A DNA stretch of 41,657 nt from Anabaena sp. UHCC 0204 (GTDB lineage: Bacteria; Cyanobacteriota; Cyanobacteriia; Cyanobacteriales; Nostocaceae), in contig NZ_VIKW01000036.1 in NCBI RefSeq assembly GCF_009711975.1, positions 1-41,657 on the forward strand. The letters run 5' to 3'. This document shows, in pieces, positions 34,208 to 41,657 of the stretch. Numbering within the stretch: position 1 is the first letter of the stretch; each line of letters starts with the position of its first letter. Under the pieces are notes generated by a model. That model saw nothing but the letters and a program-made list of their open reading frames with translations, was not told where the DNA came from and did no database searches. The position numbers were made by a program, and so were the translations under genes.

Positions 34208-34930
34208 ATGACTTTTACAACTGATATCCAGGAAGATCCAGACTTACGCCCTTACCCAGAAACCTCTCTTCCAGATCATACCCAACTACCAGACTCTAAC
34301 GGTACTTTTGTAAAAAATTTCCAGGCACATCCCCAAAGCATTCTACTAACAGAGTCCATCACACAAGTATTACAAAAACTCCATCCAGATGAACAATATA
34401 CTATAGGTCAAGATTGCGGTATCTATTGGCGTATTACCGAGCCACCAGAAAAAGGTGCAGAAGCCCCAGACTGGTATTATGTCCCGAATGTCCCACCTTT
34501 ACTCAATGGTAAAACCCGACGTTCCTATGTACTGTGGCAAGAATATATTTCGCCATTAATTGTGTTAGAATTTGTTTCTGGAAATGGTGCAGAAGAGCGA
34601 GATAAAACGCCTTGGAAAGGTAAATTCTGGATTTATGAACAAGTCATTAAACCCGCTTTTTATGGCATTTATGAAGTGAATAAAGCAAGTGTAGAAGTTT
34701 ATGAATTAATTGGTGGACAATATCAGTTATTAACAGCAAATGAAAGAGGACATTATCCAATTACAACTATGGGTATTGAGTTGGGTTTATGGCAGGGAGA
34801 ATATAAAAATATGGAATTACCCTGGTTGCGGTGGTGGGATTTGCAAGGTAATTTGTTATTAACTGGTGAAGAAAGAGCAAATCGCTTGGCAGCACAATTG
34901 CGTGCTTTGGGAGTTGAACCGGAAGCTTAA
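34208..34930 (+). CDS. Uma2 family endonuclease (DUF820)
   Basis: The 240-residue protein has the Uma2 restriction-endonuclease-like core: TIGQDCGIYWRITEPPEKGAEAPDW, where the Asp of APDW is the first metal ligand, then PLIVLEFVSGNGAEERDKTP, carrying the conserved Glu and following Lys. The C-terminus (LRWWDLQGNLLLTGEERANRLAAQLRALGVEPE) is the usual cyanobacterial tail. These genes are present in dozens of copies in many cyanobacteria and their role is not settled. AGGAGG lies just before ATG 34208. It lies about 100 bp upstream of the DUF262 operon on the same strand; whether it belongs with it is unclear. Confidence 0.85.
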   Translation: MTFTTDIQEDPDLRPYPETSLPDHTQLPDSNGTFVKNFQAHPQSILLTESITQVLQKLHPDEQYTIGQDCGIYWRITEPPEKGAEAPDWYYVPNVPPLLNGKTRRSYVLWQEYISPLIVLEFVSGNGAEERDKTPWKGKFWIYEQVIKPAFYGIYEVNKASVEVYELIGGQYQLLTANERGHYPITTMGIELGLWQGEYKNMELPWLRWWDLQGNLLLTGEERANRLAAQLRALGVEPEA

Positions 34931-35013
34931 TATTATTTGGATTTTGGGTTAAAAATGCGATAGTATCAATTTTAGATTTACGAGAAGTGGGAGAAGATAT
35001 AAATAGAATTAGT

Positions 35014-35019
35014 AAGGAG
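35014..35019 (+). promoter_or_regulatory. Ribosome binding site deciding the GTG start of the DUF262 gene
   Basis: AAGGAG is 8 bp before GTG 35028. The nearer ATG at 35023 is out of frame and stops after two codons (ATG CCG TGA), so GTG is the workable start. Confidence 0.65.
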
Positions 35020-35027
35020 TAAATGCC

Positions 35028-36158
35028 GTGATAGATTTGAATGATAACAACACAGAATTACTTGATGATAAAAATTTAGATGTAGAAGATAGTAATGATC
35101 AACAATATGAGAAAGATACTTTCATATATGACCCCGATCAGATTAATATTAGCACGAAAGAACCTACGATAGAGCTATTACTCAAGAGAATAAATAAAGA
35201 AGAACTTGACTTAGCACCTGATTTCCAGCGTCATGCCGATATATGGCAAGAAGATGCTCAAAGTAGGTTAATAGAATCTATAATAATTCGTATTCCTATA
35301 CCAGCATTTTATATAGATGCTACTAATGAAGATAAATGGTTAGTAGTAGATGGATTACAAAGATTATTCGCACTAAAACGGTTTATGCTTGACAAAGAAC
35401 TAAAACTTTCTGGGTTAGAGTATCTTACCCATCTCAAAGATAAAACCTTTGATGAAATTGATCGCCGATATCAACGTCGTCTTGAAGAAACTCAACTAAC
35501 AGTATATTTAATTGAAAAAGGAACACCGCCAGAAATTAAGTATAATATTTTTAAACGTATTAACACGGGAGGATTAGCTCTATCTCCTCAAGAACTACGT
35601 CATGCTCTCAATCCTGGTAAGGGAACAAAATTTTTAACTAAACTTGCTGGATCTTCCGAATTTCTGCAAGTAGTTCAACTAGACAAAAAACGAAAAATGC
35701 GGATGGAAGATCGAGAATTTATACTTGGTTTTCTAGCTTTTACCTTAACTCCTTACGAAGAATACAGTAATAATAGAGATACTTTTTTAACCAAAGCACT
35801 ATCTAAAACCAATAGACTTACAGAAACTGATTTAAATCAAATTGAAAATAATTTTCAACGAACTATGATTGCTGCTTGGAATCTCTTTAATAAAGATGCT
35901 TTTCGTAAAATATCTACATCCCAAAAACGGCAATATCCAATAAATAAGGCTTTGTTTGAGGCTTGGTCTGTAAATATTAGTAAATTAAATGATGAACAAA
36001 TGAAAATATTAATAAGTAAACGGGAAGAATTAATCAATAAATTTATTGATAATATGGATAATGACAAAATTTTTCTAAAATCTATTTCACAGGCATCTGA
36101 AAAGGTTCAATACCGATTCAGCATTATAGAAAAAATAATTCAAGAGGTACTTTCATGA
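35028..36158 (+). CDS. DUF262 domain protein (GmrS/ParB-like nuclease fold)
   Basis: The 376-residue protein has an acidic 45-residue leader and then a clear DUF262 domain: LAPDFQRHADIW (DFQR at 65-68), VVDGLQRL (DGLQR at 108-112, equivalent to DGQQR) and FKRINTGGLALSPQELRHAL (175-194). This ParB/sulfiredoxin-like fold is the N-terminal NTP-binding half of GmrSD-type modification-dependent enzymes and occurs in several phage-defence systems. There is no DUF1524 HNH half here; the C-terminal 150 residues are helical. It is the first of three tightly packed genes, its stop overlapping the ATPase start (ATGA at 36155). It is notably AT-rich compared with trpS and the folate gene. Confidence 0.88.
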   Translation: MIDLNDNNTELLDDKNLDVEDSNDQQYEKDTFIYDPDQINISTKEPTIELLLKRINKEELDLAPDFQRHADIWQEDAQSRLIESIIIRIPIPAFYIDATNEDKWLVVDGLQRLFALKRFMLDKELKLSGLEYLTHLKDKTFDEIDRRYQRRLEETQLTVYLIEKGTPPEIKYNIFKRINTGGLALSPQELRHALNPGKGTKFLTKLAGSSEFLQVVQLDKKRKMRMEDREFILGFLAFTLTPYEEYSNNRDTFLTKALSKTNRLTETDLNQIENNFQRTMIAAWNLFNKDAFRKISTSQKRQYPINKALFEAWSVNISKLNDEQMKILISKREELINKFIDNMDNDKIFLKSISQASEKVQYRFSIIEKIIQEVLS

Positions 36159-37306
36159 TTGTTTCCATAAAATTGCAAAACTTCAAACCTTTTCAAGAGC
36201 AGTTACTTCCATTCAAACCTTTAACACTTCTGTCTGGTTTGAACAGTACCGGTAAATCTTCAATTCTACAATCATTGCTTTTACTGCGTCAGTCTTATTT
36301 ACAGAAATTATTACCAGAAAATGGACTAACGCTGAATGGTGATTTAGTTAATATTGGGACAGTAAAAGATGCTCTTTTTGAAGGAGCAAAAAAAGAAGAT
36401 TTTATAATTTTCGATATTGTTTGGTCAGATGGAAAACAAGGAATATGGAAATTTCAAGAAACAGAAAATTTGGATAATAGTTTTATTAATCTTTTTTCAA
36501 AAATAAACGATGAAGTTTATCAAACTAGCCTATTTACGAAAAATTTCCATTATATTCCAGCAGAACGTATAGGTTCAAGAGCTTTTAATAAAATATCTTA
36601 TGACAAAGTACAACGTCTAGGAACGTTAGGTAATAGATGCGAATATACTATACATTTCTTAGAAATTAATGAAAGTAAGGATATTTTTGATACGAAATTA
36701 AGTCATCCAAATGTAAAATTTTCCCAATCCCAGTATGATGGTCCAGAAATTCTATCCTTAAAACTAATAGATCAAGTAGAAGCATGGATGGGAGAAATTA
36801 GCCCTGGTACACGCTTCAAAATTAAATCAAGCCTCGATATGGGTGTCATAAATATACGGTGTGGTTCTGGAGATAGTAACCGTTATCGTTCTACTAATGT
36901 AGGATTTGGAATTATCTACACGTTACCAATTATTGTAGCTGTACTTGCATCCCCTCCTGGTACATTAATTCTAGTTGAAAATCCAGAAGCACATCTTCAC
37001 CCTAGAGGACAAGCAAAAATGGGAGAATTATTAGCATTAGCAGCTAGTTGTGGTATTCAAGTGGTGATAGAAACCCATAGTGATCATGTTTTAAATGGTA
37101 TTCGTTTAGCTGTTCATGGAGGGAAAATTAAACCAGAAGATGTGCAATTACATTATTTACAACGTCAAGAAAAACAAAAACAAGCTTTTACAAAAGTTAT
37201 TTCACCACGCATTGATCGAAATGGCAGGATTGATAGATGGCCTGATGGATTTTTTGATGAGTGGGAAAAAAGTTTGGATATTTTGTTAGAACCTGCGGGA
37301 GAGTAA
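36155..37306 (+). CDS. AAA (SMC/OLD-like) ATPase, DUF3696-type
   Basis: The 383-residue ATPase begins IKLQNFKPFQEQLLPFKPLT and has Walker A GLNSTGKS at 28-35, a Walker B region LILVENPEAHLHP at about 270-283, and ETHSDHVLNGIRLAV with the switch histidine. These are typical of the AAA_15/AAA_21 class with a DUF3696 C-terminus (PRIDRNGRIDRWPDGFFDEWEK). No TOPRIM or nuclease domain is fused, so this is not an OLD or GajA protein. ATPases of this class act as sensors or motors in several defence operons (for example PARIS, Septu, retron-associated). Its start overlaps the DUF262 stop by 4 bp and the third gene begins 3 bp after its own stop. Confidence 0.88.
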   Translation: MIVSIKLQNFKPFQEQLLPFKPLTLLSGLNSTGKSSILQSLLLLRQSYLQKLLPENGLTLNGDLVNIGTVKDALFEGAKKEDFIIFDIVWSDGKQGIWKFQETENLDNSFINLFSKINDEVYQTSLFTKNFHYIPAERIGSRAFNKISYDKVQRLGTLGNRCEYTIHFLEINESKDIFDTKLSHPNVKFSQSQYDGPEILSLKLIDQVEAWMGEISPGTRFKIKSSLDMGVINIRCGSGDSNRYRSTNVGFGIIYTLPIIVAVLASPPGTLILVENPEAHLHPRGQAKMGELLALAASCGIQVVIETHSDHVLNGIRLAVHGGKIKPEDVQLHYLQRQEKQKQAFTKVISPRIDRNGRIDRWPDGFFDEWEKSLDILLEPAGE

Positions 37307-37309
37307 ATT

Positions 37310-38290
37310 GTGGAAATTGACTTAATATTAAATGAACTCTCTCTACAAAATCCTGCTTATGATCAGCAAACAGCACGAGAATGGATGTCAAACTTCATTA
37401 AAACTGTTAAAGCAGTAAAATCTCAAGGAGTAAAAGTTTATCTTCGTACTCAATATGATTTTTATAAAACTATACTTGCCCATGAATATCCTTTACGTAG
37501 CTGGCTAAATGATCAAGAAGTAGCAAAAGAAGAACAGATTTTTATTAAAACTTTAGCTACAGGAAGTCCTTTTTCCACGAATATTATCAATTCAGAAATT
37601 CAAGATATTGAAAATAATCAAGGATTATCAGAATTTTATTATCAAGGAATAGTTGCAGTTGGATTAGGTATTGCTTATTTACTTGATATATTAGGAATTA
37701 ATACATTAGCAATTAGTTTTATATCAGATGAATGCTGGAATTTAAGCAACTTGGAAATCAACTACCTAGAATATACGGAAAATGGTGAAGAAGATAGAAA
37801 AATTTTAGAAATTCGTCACGCTAGTTGTAATATTCATGTTCAAGATCATACTGAATGGATACAAGGGCAAATTCAAGCATCTATTACTGATGGTGAGGAT
37901 ATTTGGGATAGAAAAGAAGAGTTATTTCCTAATCTAGAATTTTGTGATCATGTCAGCAAACAGTTAAAAAATATTCAATGTAGACAATTAGAATTAGCAC
38001 CAGTATATAAAACCCTAATTGAACTTCAGAAATGTTGTCAAAATTGGAAAAGTGGAGGATTTAGTGTCACAGGTTATTCTCTTGATGAATCTGGAGAAAG
38101 TGAACCAACTTTAAACAAATATGGACAAGAAAGACTATTTACTTGTCCTGATGATGAGGAACGTTTATTTGAACGTCATATTAAATTAAGGTTTTGTAAT
38201 TGGCGGATTCATTTCTTTCCATTGCAGCCAGGAAAAATTATTATTGGCTATATAGGTCGTCATCTTCCTACAGTAAATTATCGAACATAA
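37310..38290 (+). CDS. Third gene of the DUF262-ATPase operon, unknown function
   Basis: The 326-residue protein starts at GTG 37310, 3 bp after the ATPase stop, so translational coupling is likely. I recognise no named domain. Visible segments: an N-terminal helical part with VKVYLRTQYDFYKTILAHEY and PLRSWLNDQEVAKEEQIFIK; a small hydrophobic stretch (IVAVGLGIAYLLDILGINTL); an acidic middle; and a compact C-terminal module (ERHIKLRFCNWRIHFFPLQP, then GKIIIGYIGRHLPT). The last resembles the beta core of RelE/ParE/HigB-like proteins, where a basic strand is followed by a Gly-His ending. A toxin or effector role is inference from this and from its position as the last gene of a defence-like operon. 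Confidence 0.75.
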   Translation: MEIDLILNELSLQNPAYDQQTAREWMSNFIKTVKAVKSQGVKVYLRTQYDFYKTILAHEYPLRSWLNDQEVAKEEQIFIKTLATGSPFSTNIINSEIQDIENNQGLSEFYYQGIVAVGLGIAYLLDILGINTLAISFISDECWNLSNLEINYLEYTENGEEDRKILEIRHASCNIHVQDHTEWIQGQIQASITDGEDIWDRKEELFPNLEFCDHVSKQLKNIQCRQLELAPVYKTLIELQKCCQNWKSGGFSVTGYSLDESGESEPTLNKYGQERLFTCPDDEERLFERHIKLRFCNWRIHFFPLQPGKIIIGYIGRHLPTVNYRT

Positions 38291-38310
38291 TTATTAATGC
38301 TGTTCATAAT

Positions 38311-38463
38311 TCATTTTTTATACTGCTTTTCCACAGCTAAATATTGCGGCACATCCATCAATTCTTGAAAATCCTGAAAGTTCATCAAACCAGATAAATT
38401 ATCAGCCGTTCCCTGTTCCTTCCAATAACGAAAACAAACATTCATAACTTCATTTACAGCCAT
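38311..38463 (-). CDS. Possible 50-residue protein or gene remnant
   Basis: ATG 38463 opens a frame of 50 codons to TGA 38311, convergent with the DUF262 operon and only 20 bp from its end. The peptide (MAVNEVMNVCFRYWKEQG, later LMNFQDFQELMDVPQYLAVE, ending KQYKK) has a natural amino-acid mix and predicted helices. A TAA lies nine codons upstream, so it is either a complete small gene or the surviving 3' end of a longer one. No clear ribosome site is seen. I do not recognise the family. Confidence 0.4.
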   Translation of the reverse strand: MAVNEVMNVCFRYWKEQGTADNLSGLMNFQDFQELMDVPQYLAVEKQYKK

Positions 38464-38581
38464 GAGTGCAGTCAGGGGAAATGATCTAAATTATTTTGAC
38501 AAAATGTAACTTATATGAGTAGAGAAAAAAAGAATCTAATGACAAATAAATAGTGATCTAACTTAACCCTTAGAGATGTAA

Positions 38582-38621
38582 ACATTCCGCACTTCATACT
38601 ATTTATTGAAATGCGGAATGT
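38582..38621. terminator. Hairpin downstream of the TPR gene
   Basis: ACATTCCGCA (38582-38591) pairs with TGCGGAATGT (38612-38621) around a 20-nt loop. It lies 47 bp past the TPR gene stop (38668, minus strand). No T-run follows on either side, so this may be a Rho-type or processing structure or just a repeat. Confidence 0.4.
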
Positions 38622-38667
38622 GGAATAAAATCACAGCAATTTGAGTTAGATATTTTAATAACTACAT

Positions 38668-39348
38668 CTAACCACCTATTTGTCCCAGCATTGTTTGTAC
38701 CCGTCCTACTCCTTCTGTATCATTTCCCCGGCGATACAAATCTAATGCTTTTCTAAGAACACTGTTGGCTTGTGTAGTTTGTCGTCGCTGCTTGAACATT
38801 GTACCCATTAATTCATAGATACGAGGATTATTTCTATCAAGATTAATTGCTTGTTCATAAGCCCACATAGCTGCTTTATAATCACCTAAACTAGTTTGAG
38901 CAACTCCTAATCCTAGATAAGCGTTGATATTATTACGATTCAATTGGATAGCACGACGATAAGCTTCTTTTGCGCCGTTGTTATCTCTTGTGTTACTTTT
39001 TATATAACCAACAGCATAGTAAAAATCACTACTATTAGGATTAATAGCGATCGCTCGCCGATAAGCAGCTAAGGCTAAGGGAAAATTCCCTTGTTGTGTA
39101 TATAAATAGCCAACACCTGCATGAATTCTGGCATTCCTGGGATCTAACTTAGCGGCTCTTTGATAAACAGCGATCGCTCCATTATAATCTCCAGAATCTA
39201 CCAGTCTTTTTCCCTCTTCTATCAAATTTTTCAACTCTGAATTCTTAGCTTGTGCAACTAATACATCGGTTTGTGCTACTACAGGTGTACTAGTAACAAA
39301 ACATCCTAATAATAAGACAGTTAACACAAATGATGTTTTTTTGTACAT
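38668..39348 (-). CDS. Secreted or periplasmic TPR protein
   Basis: The 226-residue protein has a signal peptide (MYKKTSFVLTVLLLGCFVTS, likely cleaved after VVAQ; a lipobox is not convincing). About five tetratricopeptide repeats follow, for example GDYNGAIAVYQRAAKLDPRN, GNFPLALAAYRRAIAINPNS, NNGAKEAYRRAIQLNRNN and GDYKAAMWAYEQAINLDRNN. TPRs are protein-binding scaffolds and the partner is unknown. It ends with a short conserved-looking VGRVQTMLGQIGG. It stands alone between the DUF262 operon and a divergent ybjQ gene 353 bp away. Confidence 0.85.
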   Translation of the reverse strand: MYKKTSFVLTVLLLGCFVTSTPVVAQTDVLVAQAKNSELKNLIEEGKRLVDSGDYNGAIAVYQRAAKLDPRNARIHAGVGYLYTQQGNFPLALAAYRRAIAINPNSSDFYYAVGYIKSNTRDNNGAKEAYRRAIQLNRNNINAYLGLGVAQTSLGDYKAAMWAYEQAINLDRNNPRIYELMGTMFKQRRQTTQANSVLRKALDLYRRGNDTEGVGRVQTMLGQIGG

Positions 39349-39701
39349 AGTAAAATTTCCTACAGTCTGTTAAATTATTTTTATTTGTACATTAAAACAA
39401 AAATATCTCTTTTTGTAATGCGTATTTATTCACATTCACAGAATATTAATAATTTATTAAATAACTTGACACACCATTATAGCAATGAATTAATACCTTC
39501 GCCAAGCAATAAGGACAAATAATCATGCAAATATCTTGATTGACCCAGAATTTCATAAATTTCCATCTCACTTATGACTAACTATATAATATATGTTATT
39601 TTTAAATTGTCAGAAACCTTACCACAGCCAGAGCAGATTGCAAGTGCATAAGGTAAAACTGAAAATCAAAATATGGCTTAGTCCTTCTTTTTATTAAATT
39701 T
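39349..39701. other. Divergent intergenic region
   Basis: Shared upstream region of the TPR (minus) and YbjQ (plus) genes. A TTGACA (39464-39469) is present but without a well-spaced -10 box. AT-rich, no ORF, no recognised RNA. Confidence 0.5.
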
Positions 39702-40028
39702 ATGCTTCTAACTACTACTGATGTTATTCAAGGCGCTGTAATTCAATCATATCTAGGTATTGTGACAGCAGAAGTTGTCTATGGTAGCAATTTCTTACGA
39801 GATTTTTTAGCGAGTATTCGAGATATTGTTGGTGGACGCACCGGTAGCTACGAGCGGTTATTTGAAGAAGGACAACGAAAAGCAATGGAAGAATTAGAAC
39901 AAAGAGCGCAACGTTTAGGCGCAGATGCTGTCATTGGTATCGCCGTTGACACCGGCACAATTAATGTTGATCAATCTGGTGTTTTATTAGTAATTACAGC
40001 CACAGGGACAGCCGTCAAAATTCGTTAA
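39702..40028 (+). CDS. YbjQ family (UPF0145) protein
   Basis: The 108-residue protein fits the YbjQ fold throughout: GIVTAEVVYGSNFLRDFLAS, RDIVGGRTGSYERLFEEGQR, AMEELEQRAQRLGADAVIGI and a C-terminal strand pattern ending ITATGTAVKIR. Members form pentameric rings and have no settled biochemical role, though they are often annotated as heavy-metal-binding-domain proteins. The usual length is kept and no residues seem missing. It is followed after 234 bp by a membrane protein gene on the same strand. Confidence 0.92.
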   Translation: MLLTTTDVIQGAVIQSYLGIVTAEVVYGSNFLRDFLASIRDIVGGRTGSYERLFEEGQRKAMEELEQRAQRLGADAVIGIAVDTGTINVDQSGVLLVITATGTAVKIR

Positions 40029-40262
40029 TATTTCCCTGATTTTTTAATTTATCAATTAAGCTTATCTAGTCAATTTATGACCAAAGAAAGAGTAAACAAG
40101 TCTTTCTATTGATAGATATTTAAAATCATAATTAGCGATTTAATTTTAAACATAAGCATAAAAAAGAGCGTTGAGAAGAAAAAATTCCCAACCAGGGTTT
40201 TTTCTCAAAAAATATACAATACCTGAGCAACTTTGCTGCAATAGCAAGGGAGAAAAATAGCT

Positions 40263-40901
40263 ATGTCATACGTAAATCGGGTAGGTGAGGAAATTAGTCC
40301 TCCTGAGTCTTTGGTAGCTAGTCGAGTCACTGAATATCGGGACCGTGTGCGGTGGGGTCCTATTATTTCTGGTGTGTTAGTAGCTTTAGCAACTCAACTA
40401 ATCTTGAGTTCCTTTTTTAGCGCCCTGGGTACAGAAACAATTGCTGAATCATTCGCACCGAGAACAATTACCCCTAATATTATTAGTAATGTTGGAATTT
40501 GGTCAACACTTGCTTTACTATTGTCCCTATTTATTGGCGGTTGGATAACAACCCGTGCTTGTGGTCCAATGCACAAAGATACAGCACTACTAAATGGTGC
40601 AATTCTTTGGGCAACAACTCTAGCATTTAGCTCCTTTCTATTAGCAAATGGAGTATTAGGTGCTTTTGGTGTAGCTGCTTATAATGCAGCAGATCTTATT
40701 AATCAACTACAGCTACAAGGCAATTTGGTAACGCCGAATATACCCGTCTTGACTGCCGAACAGACCCGTGATATTGCGGCTGCAACTTCGAGAACTTTGT
40801 GGTGGTTTGTCTTTGGTTCTCTCTTAGGTTTAGTTGCTTCTTTAATCGGAGCAGTAGCAGGTGCGCGTACCCCTTCTAGAACTAATAATTACAATTCTTG
40901 A
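40263..40901 (+). CDS. Four-helix membrane protein, unknown
   Basis: The 212-residue protein has a charged cytoplasmic N-terminus (residues 1-33) and four likely transmembrane helices: WGPIISGVLVALATQLILSS, then WSTLALLLSLFIGGWITT, then ILWATTLAFSSFLLANGVLG, then LWWFVFGSLLGLVASLIGAV. Gly-rich helices and RACGPMHKDTALLNGAILWA resemble small membrane proteins of the TIGR04086/YrzE kind, but I cannot assign a family. A 234-bp gap separates it from ybjQ; GGGAG about 8 bp upstream of ATG 40263 is a good ribosome site. Confidence 0.8.
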   Translation: MSYVNRVGEEISPPESLVASRVTEYRDRVRWGPIISGVLVALATQLILSSFFSALGTETIAESFAPRTITPNIISNVGIWSTLALLLSLFIGGWITTRACGPMHKDTALLNGAILWATTLAFSSFLLANGVLGAFGVAAYNAADLINQLQLQGNLVTPNIPVLTAEQTRDIAAATSRTLWWFVFGSLLGLVASLIGAVAGARTPSRTNNYNS

Positions 40902-40929
40902 CAACTAGTACCGCAGGGCGGAATTAATA

Positions 40930-40978
40930 ATTAAAAATTAAAAAAGCAGATAAAACCAGCTTGTTCTTAATTTTTAAT
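40930..40978. repeat. Inverted repeat after the membrane-protein gene
   Basis: ATTAAAAATTAA (40930-40941) and TTAATTTTTAAT (40967-40978), 12 perfect bp with a 25-bp loop. AT-rich repeat of the AATTAAAAATTA type frequent in cyanobacterial spacers. Confidence 0.6.
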
Positions 40979-41026
40979 CGTTTGAAAACGCCATGATGTA
41001 CTAACTATAAAAACCAATTAATTTAT

Positions 41027-41053
41027 AAAGCACTTTCTCCAAGTGCTTTTTTT
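41027..41053 (+). terminator. Intrinsic terminator
   Basis: AAAGCACTT (41027-41035), loop TCTCC, AAGTGCTTT (41041-41049), then a run of Ts to about 41052. This is the clearest Rho-independent terminator in the window. It follows the membrane-protein gene (stop at 40901) and also faces the convergent gene ending at 41084. Confidence 0.85.
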
Positions 41054-41083
41054 ATTATTTAAAAATTACCAATTATTAACTAC

Positions 41084-41344
41084 CTACCACTTCAAAAACG
41101 CCTCCTCAACTCCATATTCTCGCCTAACTTTTGCATCTATTTCAAACCAAGTAATAATTTGTTTTGTGGTTAACTCCTCAATAGGAACTTCATATTCCTT
41201 AGCAATATGTTGTAAAATTCTCAAAGAAGAAATAGTCAATCTAGTTAAAAACTTTTCCGGAGAAGACAACAAAGCTGCATCAACTTGGGCTGATTCTTCT
41301 GAAGATAAAAATTGAGTTGATGATTGATTAGGTGCGATATCCAT
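41084..41344 (-). CDS. Conserved hypothetical protein, 86 residues
   Basis: I start at ATG 41344 (MDIAPNQSSTQFLSSEESAQ); a TTG at 41353 is in frame but less likely. The protein is helical (LTRLTISSLRILQHIAKEYE, then EELTTKQIITWFEIDAKVRR) and soluble. I know the pattern only as a small conserved cyanobacterial protein. Its first bases and leader are nearly identical (30 of 36 positions) to the leader of the truncated ORF at 41502-41609, so the two genes share a duplicated start region. Confidence 0.7.
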   Translation of the reverse strand: MDIAPNQSSTQFLSSEESAQVDAALLSSPEKFLTRLTISSLRILQHIAKEYEVPIEELTTKQIITWFEIDAKVRREYGVEEAFLKW

Positions 41345-41398
41345 AAAATTCAAAGATCCGTTTAATTACGAAATTGCCTTTCTAATATTAAATCATAT

Positions 41399-41506
41399 TA
41401 TAGCGGTATGCACTCTTTGTGAGATACAGTCAGCTAATCGCAAACTCAGTAGGGGCGCAGGGTCTGCGCCCTCGATTGTATTGCATCAAGGGCGATAACC
41501 GCTATA
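41399..41506. mobile_element. MITE-like element with TATAGCGGT termini
   Basis: TATAGCGGT (41399-41407) and ACCGCTATA (41498-41506) are perfect inverted ends of a 108-bp element. An inner hairpin GGGCGCA...TGCGCCC (41453-41471) lies inside. It overlaps the stop of the truncated ORF at 41502 and seems to have cut that gene. Confidence 0.65.
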
Positions 41507-41609
41507 TAGTAGCACGTTTTTGAATACGGTCATACTCCGAGGACATTTCCAGACTTATTTGGGACATAAAATCAAAAAGATCATGAGTTTTAACTTCTTT
41601 AAAATCCAT
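41502..41609 (-). pseudogene. N-terminal stub of a gene interrupted by a MITE-like element
   Basis: ATG 41609 opens a 35-codon frame (MDFKEVKTHDLFDFMSQISL, then EMSSEYDRIQKRATI) that reads into the TATAGCGGT element and stops there. The EMSSEYDRIQKR segment reminds me of the N-terminus of a longer cyanobacterial family (possibly DUF6602), whose continuation is not present on the left side of the element. Its leader matches that of the gene ending at 41084. The window ends 48 bp upstream. Confidence 0.5.
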
Positions 41610-41657
41610 AAAATTCAAATTTCTGTTTAATGGCGTAATTGCATTGATACTATCAAT

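Noticed and set aside
36155-37306. OLD/GajA-type (Gabija) nuclease
   Set aside because: The ATPase lacks a TOPRIM domain and no UvrD-like helicase gene is next to it.
31268-38290. One continuous defence island
   Set aside because: trpS and the folate reductase gene lie between higBA and the DUF262 operon, so the accessory genes are separate insertions rather than one block.

Overview
The window looks like chromosome from a filamentous, probably Nostocales-type cyanobacterium. Evidence: many HIP1 octamers (GCGATCGC, at least 15 seen), a low-GC background, heptamer short tandem repeats (STRR), several families of small palindromic or MITE-like elements, and cyanobacterial genes such as btpA, a VKOR-thioredoxin fusion and a large filamentous-haemagglutinin-type exoprotein. 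No tRNA, rRNA, CRISPR array, transposase gene or replication origin was recognised.

Left part (1-6.1 kb, minus strand): a chaperone-usher-like surface fibre operon in the order pilin-like subunit, PapD-like chaperone, usher-like outer-membrane protein. Small hairpin or MITE-like repeats sit in every intergenic gap. Upstream lies a sigma-70 family gene split by one in-frame TAG at the tip of a 27-bp palindrome. 6.4-12.4 kb: VKOR-thioredoxin fusion and BtpA (minus strand, disulfide formation and photosystem I biogenesis), a 1.07-kb gap, then rimO and a DEAD-box RNA helicase (plus strand).

Middle (12.5-25.6 kb): an exported TPR-CHAT protein, a divergent Rpn/DUF4351-type protein and a 1293-residue TpsA-like beta-helix exoprotein with expanded internal repeats; then a membrane-anchored coiled-coil protein, an aldo/keto reductase whose start region is duplicated in tandem, and a left-handed beta-helix acyltransferase. 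A 2.1-kb gap follows. It holds MITE-like repeats and, on the minus strand, a 42-codon ORF that looks like a genuine small protein.

Right part (25.6-41.6 kb): glycogen phosphorylase, a DUF429 protein, a B12-binding radical SAM protein, a higBA toxin-antitoxin pair with a palindromic operator, trpS, a methylenetetrahydrofolate reductase and an Uma2-family nuclease. A compact three-gene operon follows (DUF262 / DUF3696-type AAA ATPase / unknown with a possible toxin-like C-terminus). It is the best candidate here for an undescribed defence-type system. The window ends with a TPR lipoprotein-like or secreted protein, a YbjQ protein, a four-helix membrane protein, an 86-residue conserved hypothetical, and the N-terminal stub of a gene cut by a MITE-like element. 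The accessory genes (35.0-38.3 kb and 12.5-20 kb) are visibly more AT-rich than the housekeeping genes around them. All functional calls come from reading motifs by eye; no database search was run.
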